Shown here: piece after piece, positions 23,710-31,237 of the stretch
Numbering within the stretch: position 1 is the stretch's first letter
Layout of the letters: each line of letters opens with the position of its first letter
Origin: Bacteroidetes Order II. bacterium
Lineage (GTDB): Bacteria; Bacteroidota; Rhodothermia; Rhodothermales; UBA2364
Length of the DNA stretch: 64,000 bases
Direction of reading: 5' to 3'
Assembly: GCA_016788705.1 (NCBI GenBank)
Contig: JAEUSQ010000053.1
Coordinates: forward strand, 100,399 to 164,398
Program-made: the position numbers and the translations under genes
The notes under the pieces: model-generated
Database searches by the model: none
Told to the model about the DNA's origin: nothing
Seen by the model: the letters and a program-made list of their open reading frames with translations, nothing else

Positions 23710-26478
23710 TTAGAAGCCCAGGTCCAATACATCCCCTTGTCCATTCGAATTTATTGTATTACTGACCAAAGAAGGTGCGGTATTAGGATTGATATAAACC
23801 CCATATTCCGCGTTACCGTAAATCTGATTCTCCTGAATGGTTCCCCGTCCGCCCACCGATATCCAAACACCATGCGAATGACTGCCATAGATTTTAGACT
23901 GGCGAATGGTTGGATCTCCTTGTTTTTCAATCCCCACCCCAAACCGGGCATTGTTATAAATATTGCAGTTTTCCACCAATCCATTTCCTTTATTCGTTAC
24001 CCAGACGCCCCCTCCCTGACCGTCATAAATATCTGTTTGCCGGATGGTCGGATTTCCACTATCCTCTATATGGATATTTTGAAAGGCGTTTCGGAATACT
24101 TGCGAATATTCAATCGTCCCCTTCCCATTAGAGCCTACCAAAATCCCTGCCTCTTTGCCATCATATATCTTAGAACGACGAATGAGCGGGTCACTCCCTT
24201 CTCGGATAACAATCCCCGTTTTTTCGTTCGCATAGATCTCTGTTTCATCTATGGTTCCCTTTGCCCGCTGATCAAACAAAATTCCTGCTTGTTTACTGCC
24301 ATAAATTCTCGATTTTACGATGGCCGGCATGGCATTACTACTGATCAACATACCATTTTTCTGGTTGCCATATATTTCCACATTTTCCAACCGACCTTTT
24401 CCTCCATTGTATATCCAAACGCCATTATCGAGGCCATCATAAATTTTGGTCTCAGTTATAACCGGATCGCTCCCATCGCGGATGGCAATGCCCGCGAAGG
24501 CGTTTTTATAGACTTTACTTTTCTCTATTTTGGCTTGGCTGTTTTCAGAAATAAAAATGCCATTTTGTTTTCCGTCATGAATATCCACCATACTAAGGGT
24601 TGCTGTTGCGTTCCGACTTATCTGGACGCCCGGCTTATTCATCCCGTAGATTTCCACTTCCTTCAGGGTCCCTCCTCCATTTTCAATCCAAACACCTCCC
24701 TCCTCCGTATTATAAATTTTGGATTGCTGGATAATGGGTTCTTTCGCGCCCAAGACAACCACCCCCCAGCCCTTCGTATTGGCAATTTCCACCCCTTCGA
24801 TCAACCCACTCGCTTGTTGATCAATCGCTATACCATCCGTATGACTTTTAGGAATGGAAATACGCTTCAAATGCGGCTTGGCATCTCGGCCACTGATTTG
24901 AATGGGTACGCCTCCGGTGGATGTAAAAACACAATCTTCTAATATCGGTGTACCCCCCGTAACATATAAGGCGTGTTGCCCACTTTTTTCTTTTCCGGTA
25001 GCCCGCACCTTAAAGCCTTTCAAAACAGGAGTTGCCGTTTTTACTGTGATCACATGGTTGTTGGCATTTTCAATCATGACATCCCCTTTTTCCTTCCGAG
25101 CAATGATCTCAACATCCCGATCCAGAACCAACACTTCCCGGTATGTTCCAGGCTCCACATAGATTTTCATACCTTCTCCAGATGCTTCCACAGCCTCCAT
25201 AATTTTTCGGTAATCCCCCTGACCAGACGATGAAACAATCAACTGAGTTGGGCGATTTGTTTTGTAGAACCAGACAGCCAATGCAAGAAGCGCCATCAAC
25301 ACACCCGCAAAGAAAATGGCGAGGGAGGTCCAATCCCACCGCCGCTCCACCGTAGGCTGTTGGGGCGCAGGGACGTCCGTTGGGAAATACGCCACAGGAT
25401 AATCATAACCCACTGTTGGTGGCATAGTAAGGGGTGGTTGTGATGCCGTAGGACGTGTATCATGGTTTACAGGCTCGGCTTTGGCCACTGTTTTTTGTTC
25501 GGAGAAGGGCATCGCACTACCCGAAAGCAACGCAGAGAACGCCTCGACTGTCTGTGGCCGTTCTTTCGGGTGTACAGATAATCCCTTCAAGATCGCATCA
25601 GTTACCGTTGATGAAACCCCTTGTAATCGGTTCTTCAACCTATCCGGATCGTCATTTGCAAGCCGTTCCGTTGCTTCTGGGGGCAATTTACCCGTCAGGG
25701 CATAATAAAGCGTTGCCGCACACCCATAAACATCTGTCCAAGTTCCTTGTTCGCCACTACGGTGGTATTGCTCGATGGGTGCGAAGCCAGGCGATAACAC
25801 GACCGAAAGCCCGCGCGACTGTTCTTTAACGGCTGAACGTGCCGCCCCAAAATCCAGCAAGATTGGACGACCTTCGTGAGTGATGTAAATATTACCCGGC
25901 TTGATGTCTCGATGTAAGAAGCCCTTTCGGTGTACCTCGGTCAGACCGGAAAGAATCGGCAAGAGATACCCCAACGCTTGTTCTTCGGGAATCTTACCCC
26001 GGTTAGCCTCTAAATACTCGCTCAGATTGGCCCCTTCGTAATAGTTCATCACAATATAGGCCGTTCCATTTGCTTCCAGATAATTTCGGACCCGCACCAC
26101 ATTTGGATGATCTATCCGAACCAAGGTACGTGCCTCATGCAAAAACCGGTCTTTACTAAACTCAAAAAGAGAACGGTCTTCCTCGGTATGTAGTTGCATC
26201 TGAATGCCATCGGGCGCCCGACTCACCAATTCTCGTGGCAAAAACTCCTTAATGGCTACTCGTGTATTTAAAACCGTATCAAAACCCAAGTAAGTAATAC
26301 CAAAACCACCTGGTTTACCAAGTAATCTACCCGTAATATATTGCTTGCCGATAAGGGTTCTATACGGCAGTATTAGCGGGGAGCGGCGTGCATGCTCATC
26401 AAAACCGCAATGAGGACAAATAGCCACCGCACCTTTTTCCCGGAAACACCCCGGACAGAAATAATCCCATTGAGCCAT
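23710..26478 (-). CDS. Membrane Ser/Thr protein kinase with external parallel beta-helix
   Basis: 922 residues. An N-terminal zinc ribbon (C8, C11, C21, C24) is followed by a Hanks-type kinase domain at ~41-320: glycine loop GKPGGFGITYLG, VAIKEFLPREL with the ATP lysine, HRDIKPGNI catalytic loop, DFGAAR, and APIEQYH in the activation/P+1 region. A Pro-rich linker leads to one membrane helix at ~381-405 (LAIFFAGVLMALLALAVWFY). The remaining ~510 residues are about 21 coils of a right-handed beta-helix of roughly 23 residues each, with recurrent IYG/IYD, G(V/I)WI and P.I..SKIY, as in NosD/pectate-lyase folds. The helix would face the periplasm as a sensor or ligand platform. It is co-transcribed with the FHA protease. 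Confidence 0.93.
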   Translation of the reverse strand: MAQWDYFCPGCFREKGAVAICPHCGFDEHARRSPLILPYRTLIGKQYITGRLLGKPGGFGITYLGFDTVLNTRVAIKEFLPRELVSRAPDGIQMQLHTEEDRSLFEFSKDRFLHEARTLVRIDHPNVVRVRNYLEANGTAYIVMNYYEGANLSEYLEANRGKIPEEQALGYLLPILSGLTEVHRKGFLHRDIKPGNIYITHEGRPILLDFGAARSAVKEQSRGLSVVLSPGFAPIEQYHRSGEQGTWTDVYGCAATLYYALTGKLPPEATERLANDDPDRLKNRLQGVSSTVTDAILKGLSVHPKERPQTVEAFSALLSGSAMPFSEQKTVAKAEPVNHDTRPTASQPPLTMPPTVGYDYPVAYFPTDVPAPQQPTVERRWDWTSLAIFFAGVLMALLALAVWFYKTNRPTQLIVSSSGQGDYRKIMEAVEASGEGMKIYVEPGTYREVLVLDRDVEIIARKEKGDVMIENANNHVITVKTATPVLKGFKVRATGKEKSGQHALYVTGGTPILEDCVFTSTGGVPIQISGRDAKPHLKRISIPKSHTDGIAIDQQASGLIEGVEIANTKGWGVVVLGAKEPIIQQSKIYNTEEGGVWIENGGGTLKEVEIYGMNKPGVQISRNATATLSMVDIHDGKQNGIFISENSQAKIEKSKVYKNAFAGIAIRDGSDPVITETKIYDGLDNGVWIYNGGKGRLENVEIYGNQKNGMLISSNAMPAIVKSRIYGSKQAGILFDQRAKGTIDETEIYANEKTGIVIREGSDPLIRRSKIYDGKEAGILVGSNGKGTIEYSQVFRNAFQNIHIEDSGNPTIRQTDIYDGQGGGVWVTNKGNGLVENCNIYNNARFGVGIEKQGDPTIRQSKIYGSHSHGVWISVGGRGTIQENQIYGNAEYGVYINPNTAPSLVSNTINSNGQGDVLDLGF

Positions 26479-26714
26479 CTAACTAAATTTTAGCGTCATG
26501 AAGAAGGAAAAGCGGACACAAAATACCCATATTTTGGTCTCAAAAAGCGTATCAAAAGAATTTCGCATACAAAATTTATTGCTATATACGTTCCACATAC
26601 CATCTGACGGTTGTATTATAAGCCACATGCGAAATCACCATAAAACGCAATCTACAACAACCGTTCCACAGTATTATATTTCGGAACCTAATTCATAAAG
26701 CGCGAGGTATCATA

Positions 26715-27749
26715 ATGTCTCTTTCCAGAAGAAGATTTCTCCGATCCGCTGGCGTTGGCGCCTTGTCCGTCCCTTTTGTTACCCATCAATCCTTTGCCCA
26801 ACCAACGCCTGTTGTGGCAACAAGAAAACCAAAACGCTTGCGCGTTGGCTCCGTTGTTGGCCTTATCACGCCTGCAAGCCAAGTTAGCTCCAGTGATGTA
26901 AACGAGGTGGCTGCAAAACTTCGCGGTATGGGCCTTAAAGTTAAATTTGGGGAACATGTGCTGGATCAATACGGGTATTTGGGAGGCCAAGACCACGATC
27001 GTGCGGCGGATGTAAACAACATGTTTGCTGATCCCGAGGTTGATGCAATTCTGGCCGTAAGAGGCGGCTGGGGCTGTACGCGGTTGTTCTCTTTTTTAGA
27101 TTTCGATCTAATCCGGCAAAACCCCAAGATCATTATGGGGTACAGCGACATCACTTCTTTGCTCATTGCAATTTATACCCGTTCCAATCTGGTAACCTTT
27201 CATGGGCCAGTAGGAACCGCCACGTGGAACAGCTATACCAAACATTATGTAAACGATGTCCTCTTCGAGGGCAATCGTTCGGTATTCAGTAACCAAATCC
27301 CCGCCACCTCTTCACCTACACGTGTAAAAACCATACGTTCCGGAAGTGCCGAAGGCATTCTACTTGGTGGAAACCTGTCTGTCTTGAGTGGAATGCTTGG
27401 GTCTCCATATGTGCCCTCCGATTGGTCGGACAAGATCCTGTATTTAGAAGATGTGGATGAAGACATTTACCGGGTGGACCGCATGCTGACGCACCTAAAA
27501 ATCGCAGGCGTTTTGTCTCAGGTGCGTGGAATTGTCTTTGGAGATTGCCGAAATTGCAACCCAAACCAATCACCAGCCCTTTCCCTGAATGATGTTTTAT
27601 GGGATCATCTTTCAATATTGGGCGTTCCCGCGTGGTATGGCTCTATGATTGGGCATATCTCCAATAAATTCACCGTGCCCAATGGAATTCGCGCCCGAAT
27701 TGACTCGGTATCAGGTACCATCGAGATGATTGAGCCAGCTGTCTTGTAA
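26715..27749 (+). CDS. Exported LD-carboxypeptidase (peptidase S66)
   Basis: 344 residues. The N-terminus SRRRFLRSAGVGALSVPFVTHQSFAQ resembles a twin-arginine export signal. The mature part fits MccF/LdcA-type serine peptidases: VGLITPAS, LAVRGGWGCTRLF, nucleophile S144 in MGYSD, glutamate in LYLEDVDEDIYRVDRML and histidine in IGHISNKFTVPNG. LD-carboxypeptidases remove the terminal D-alanine from murein tetrapeptides during recycling, usually in the cytoplasm; here the enzyme seems to be exported, so it may act on periplasmic peptides or a related peptide. It is 26 bases upstream of the CusF-SCO gene and may share its transcript. The Tat call is by eye. Confidence 0.92.
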   Translation: MSLSRRRFLRSAGVGALSVPFVTHQSFAQPTPVVATRKPKRLRVGSVVGLITPASQVSSSDVNEVAAKLRGMGLKVKFGEHVLDQYGYLGGQDHDRAADVNNMFADPEVDAILAVRGGWGCTRLFSFLDFDLIRQNPKIIMGYSDITSLLIAIYTRSNLVTFHGPVGTATWNSYTKHYVNDVLFEGNRSVFSNQIPATSSPTRVKTIRSGSAEGILLGGNLSVLSGMLGSPYVPSDWSDKILYLEDVDEDIYRVDRMLTHLKIAGVLSQVRGIVFGDCRNCNPNQSPALSLNDVLWDHLSILGVPAWYGSMIGHISNKFTVPNGIRARIDSVSGTIEMIEPAVL

Positions 27750-27775
27750 ATAATATAAACCAAGCAACAAACCAA

Positions 27776-28645
27776 ATGAAAAAAACCCTTCTCTTAGGCA
27801 TCTTATTGGCCGTCGGAGTCGCTGTTTTACTCTATTTCCTTATGACCTTAGAGGACAATGAAGGAAAAACATATGCAACCAAAGGCAAAATTACTGGTTT
27901 TGGAGATGTAGGAGTAGTATTTATTGAACATGAAACCATTCCAGAAGTCATGGAATCCATGACAATGCCCTTTACCGTCCGTAGCCCAGAACTCTTAAAA
28001 GGCTTAGAAACAGGAGACGCCATCTCGTTCATCTTCCATATGACCGAAACGGATTCATGGATTACCGACATAAAAAAAATTCGTCCAGAAGACTTAAACC
28101 TACCGAGCGCAGCACCCAAAGCGGAAATCCCAGATAACGTCAAGATTTTACAAGCAGGTGATCAAATCCCCGAAGTCACCCTCATCAATCAAGACGGGAA
28201 GGATTTTGCACTAGATTCCTTCTCCCCAAAGATTTTGGTCACCACATTCATTTATACGAATTGTCCTGATCCGACGCTTTGTCCAAGAATGTCCGACCAG
28301 TTCAGGCAATTACAAACAAAAATTAACGCCTCTAAACAAACCGATGTCCATCTACTCACCATTTCTTTTGACCCTAAACGGGACACGCCCGAAAAACTAA
28401 AAGCCTATGCTAACCGCTACACAAAAAGCTTTACAAATTGGAGTTTTGCAACAGGATCACCCGAAGCCATTGGCAAGACGATCGGTGCTTTCGGCGTAAC
28501 AATTCGGGATGAGGGCGGAAATCTGATTGAGCACAATTTGTCCACAGCAGTCATTTCTCCGACAGGAAAAGTGGTTAAGATATTTCGCGGCAATACCTGG
28601 ACCCCAGATGAAGTACTTGAAGCCATCAACATTGCCCGTTCATAG
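27776..28645 (+). CDS. CusF-like copper-binding domain fused to SCO1/SenC-like protein
   Basis: 289 residues. A membrane anchor or signal (LLLGILLAVGVAVLLYFLM) is at the N-terminus. Residues ~33-103 form a CusF-type copper-binding domain (GKITGFGDVGVVFIEHETIP..., with H52 and the M62-T-M64 pair in ESMTMPF). Residues ~130-289 are SCO1/SenC-like with a thioredoxin fold: FIYTNCPDPTLCPRM has the copper cysteines C163 and C169 in the longer CxxxxxC spacing found in part of the family, and H253 (IEHNLST) is the third ligand. SCO proteins deliver copper to, or reduce the CuA site of, cytochrome oxidase in the periplasm. No oxidase genes are nearby. Confidence 0.9.
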   Translation: MKKTLLLGILLAVGVAVLLYFLMTLEDNEGKTYATKGKITGFGDVGVVFIEHETIPEVMESMTMPFTVRSPELLKGLETGDAISFIFHMTETDSWITDIKKIRPEDLNLPSAAPKAEIPDNVKILQAGDQIPEVTLINQDGKDFALDSFSPKILVTTFIYTNCPDPTLCPRMSDQFRQLQTKINASKQTDVHLLTISFDPKRDTPEKLKAYANRYTKSFTNWSFATGSPEAIGKTIGAFGVTIRDEGGNLIEHNLSTAVISPTGKVVKIFRGNTWTPDEVLEAINIARS

Positions 28646-28729
28646 ACGTCTTCCAGAAGGTTTCTTGAACTAAAGCATTGATTCTGGAAAAATACACCTT
28701 GGTTTTGTATATTACCGATGCTAACCAAT

Positions 28730-28802
<73 letters not shown>

Positions 28803-28806
28803 CTTT

Positions 28807-28844
28807 AAAAAACGGCGTTTTTGATACCGAAAACGCCGTTTTTT
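28807..28844. terminator. Intrinsic terminator after tRNA-Lys
   Basis: Long, near-perfect arms AAAAAACGGCGTTTT (from 28807) and AAAACGCCGTTTTTT (to 28844) flanking a short loop, with T-runs on both strands. It can also stop leftward transcription beyond the tonB gene. Confidence 0.88.
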
Positions 28845-28940
28845 AATTGAAGTATTTATTCATCCCGCCAGCCAAGCCAGAAGGCATATTTATTCCCAAC
28901 CACCCCACCTAAAAAACCATCAACAGCCAAAGCACTCTTA

Positions 28941-29921
28941 TTATTCAACCTGAAACCTAAAGGTAATGGTGGTGGACTGATTGATTTCCCCTCCCCCTTC
29001 TGCCAAAGGCGACCATCGCCAGCCACGGGCCGCCGATAAAGCTTGGGCTTCGAGGGACGGATTCCCTTTACGTGCGATGGTTGCACCCACCACCCGGCCC
29101 TCTGGATCTACCGTTACCCGCACTGTAATCGTAGCATTGACCAAAACAGTATGTCGGGGCATGGCACGACGAACAACCGCACGTCCCGGTAGCTGTCCGC
29201 CAGACGCACCAGTTCCGCCAGATCTGGGCGGGGCATCAGAGCGACCACTTGGTTCATCCCGCGTACTAGACCCCGTTGAACCACTACCTGGAGAAGCATT
29301 TGTATTCCCAGTCGTATTCGGCCTTGTAGGCGGCTCAGGACGGGGTTGTGGGGTTGAATTTTGGGGTAAAGGACGGGGTTTAGGCGCCGCGCTTTCAGGG
29401 CGGGGTTCATTACTCGTTCGAGGTGTGGGTGCAGCAGATGGCCTGCTGGGTTGTCCCGTATTTTGTGATGATGTATTTGCCTGTGGTTTTGTCGCAGGAG
29501 TCGGGGTATTGCTCAAAGGCTTGGCAACCGGGGTTCTGGGCGGCGTAATCACCCGTTCTGGTGTTTTCGGAACGGTACGCTGAACCGGGGTTTTCACGGG
29601 CTTAGACGGAGGTGCAGGCAAAGGCTTAGACTTCGTTACCTCGGTTTTTGGAGGTGGGGGCGGAGTTGGTAATGGTTTTTCACGCTCGGCATTTAAAGGG
29701 ACTTCGTCTTGTTGGTTGTCCTCCGCCGTTTCTGCATTAGAAGGCTTTGCATCCTCGGCACCCAACGCATCCAAAGAGATCGCTTCCACCATGATTTCTG
29801 GCGGTGCTTTGCGTGGCGGGGGTGTCATAGTGCTCAATGGAACAACTGCAAAACCACCTAAGAGGGCTGCATGTACCAAAATACTTACGACCGAAGCCTG
29901 AATATCCCTTTTCCTTTCCAT
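28941..29921 (-). CDS. Energy transducer TonB-family protein
   Basis: 326 residues in classical TonB layout: a short basic cytoplasmic start and one membrane helix (VVSILVHAALLGGFAVVPL, ~10-28), a very long Pro/Lys/Thr/Ser-rich periplasm-spanning region (~35-225) and a TonB C-terminal domain (RAVVRRAMPRHTVLVNATITVRVTVDPEGRVVGATIARKG...). It should couple ExbBD energy to TonB-dependent receptors such as those at 1-910 and 2217-4628; no exbB or exbD is visible here. Its linker is unusually long at close to 200 residues. It starts 13 bases after the stop of the PorV-like gene, so the two are probably co-transcribed. Confidence 0.93.
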   Translation of the reverse strand: MERKRDIQASVVSILVHAALLGGFAVVPLSTMTPPPRKAPPEIMVEAISLDALGAEDAKPSNAETAEDNQQDEVPLNAEREKPLPTPPPPPKTEVTKSKPLPAPPSKPVKTPVQRTVPKTPERVITPPRTPVAKPLSNTPTPATKPQANTSSQNTGQPSRPSAAPTPRTSNEPRPESAAPKPRPLPQNSTPQPRPEPPTRPNTTGNTNASPGSGSTGSSTRDEPSGRSDAPPRSGGTGASGGQLPGRAVVRRAMPRHTVLVNATITVRVTVDPEGRVVGATIARKGNPSLEAQALSAARGWRWSPLAEGGGEINQSTTITFRFQVE

Positions 29922-29934
29922 AATTGTTATTGCA

Positions 29935-31014
29935 TCAGCGTTCTAAAGCCAGTCTAACCGAAATCATATGAGAGTTCCCCAACTCTGCCGTCGGGCCAGA
30001 AAAATCCCCAAAAACATAATCTATGGCTGCTTGACGAATCATAAGACCTAAACCGACCATCGGACGAATGGCCACACTGCCATCGGAGTTTTTTGAAAAA
30101 TTGGCAATGCCCGTTCGGAGTGCAAATGCTTTTTTGAATTGATATTCAGCCCCCAAACGTGGATGAATGGAAAGGTTGCCAGCCGAAAAAGCATATTTTT
30201 GCTGTCCATCGAAGGCCATATCTACATCTAAACCCAGCGATAGTTGTGACCCATCTTGACCCACCTTCCAATCGTAGCCAGAGCCCAATCGTACCACTGG
30301 CAATACCATCTCGGTTCCTCCTTTTGGAACACCGTATTCTGGGTATTCTGAGAACTCGGATTGGTTGATGCTCCAAGATTGCAACATGGTGGTCACGTCC
30401 TGAAGGTTAATACCCAAACGCAGTTTCCCTTTCTGATATTGTGCGCCAGCATCTAAACTATATCCCCATGCATCGGCATAAGGACCAATTTTCCTTCGGA
30501 TAAGTTTTCCCGAAGCACCGACCGTTAAGTGGTCGTGTACTTTGCGTCCATAGGTCAGATAAAATGCATAATCTGCGGCAGAAAAGAGACGGAAATTATT
30601 TTCAGGATTGGGTTTGGGGGTATCGCGTTCAAAATCCCAAGCATCACGGGTGTCTTTAATGTCATTCACGCCGCTTCGGATCGCCGCAAAACCGATAGCC
30701 GATTTTTGGCCCACCGGAAAGCCAATGCCAGCATAATCGAAGGAAACAATTCCTCCAAAGCGTTCCGCGTGCATATAGCCGATATCGGGGTTTTTCAGTT
30801 GTGCCAGCCCCGCCGGATTCCAGTAGGTAGAAGAAGCCGACTGAGTGAAGGCGATGTGTGTATTTCCCATGGCCATTGCACGCGCATCAACACCGCCAGA
30901 CAAAAAGTCGGCGCCATATTTGGCAACCGTTTGCGCCGGAAGCATTGAGGGCACAAGGGTAATAAAACCACCCAGCCACAATAAAAGACGATTCAACATA
31001 CGATTATGTACCAT
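29935..31014 (-). CDS. PorV/PorQ-family outer-membrane barrel protein
   Basis: 359 residues with a signal peptide (LLLWLGGFITLVPSMLPAQ). The start of the mature protein, KYGADFLSGGVDARAMAMGNTHIAFTQSASSTYWNPAGLAQL, is the signature of the PorV/PorQ (UPF0164) branch of FadL-like barrels, and the rest alternates beta-strands ending in SVRLALER. In type IX secretion PorV shuttles cargo carrying C-terminal sorting domains from the translocon to the attachment machinery; such cargo is encoded at 8455 and 44563. Alternative ATG at 30999. Followed by tonB. I cannot tell whether this is PorV itself or a paralogue. Confidence 0.88.
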   Translation of the reverse strand: MVHNRMLNRLLLWLGGFITLVPSMLPAQTVAKYGADFLSGGVDARAMAMGNTHIAFTQSASSTYWNPAGLAQLKNPDIGYMHAERFGGIVSFDYAGIGFPVGQKSAIGFAAIRSGVNDIKDTRDAWDFERDTPKPNPENNFRLFSAADYAFYLTYGRKVHDHLTVGASGKLIRRKIGPYADAWGYSLDAGAQYQKGKLRLGINLQDVTTMLQSWSINQSEFSEYPEYGVPKGGTEMVLPVVRLGSGYDWKVGQDGSQLSLGLDVDMAFDGQQKYAFSAGNLSIHPRLGAEYQFKKAFALRTGIANFSKNSDGSVAIRPMVGLGLMIRQAAIDYVFGDFSGPTAELGNSHMISVRLALER

Positions 31015-31237
31015 TGGTATTGGATTAACGGAAAAGAAACGATTGGTTTCGTAACAATAGTACTATGGGTTCGCGGTCTTGGTGTGAGTGGCGTGTCGAA
31101 TTGTTTAATATACGTATTATTTTAGGCTTAAACACCCCTTTTCTTTTTCCGTTCCACAACGGCAACGAGAAATTTGAGACTGATTGCAAGCGATCCGGAG
31201 GCTACATCAGGACTTTAATTAAGAGACAGAGATTACC

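Noticed and set aside
23623..24942. A 439-codon open frame antisense to the kinase gene
   Set aside because: It is a by-product of the regular beta-helix codon pattern, which lacks stops in the opposite strand; its product has no signal, domain or plausible composition, while the sense protein is clear.
28981..29583. 200-codon rightward frame opposite tonB
   Set aside because: Gly/Val/Arg-rich product typical of reading the Pro-rich TonB linker backwards.
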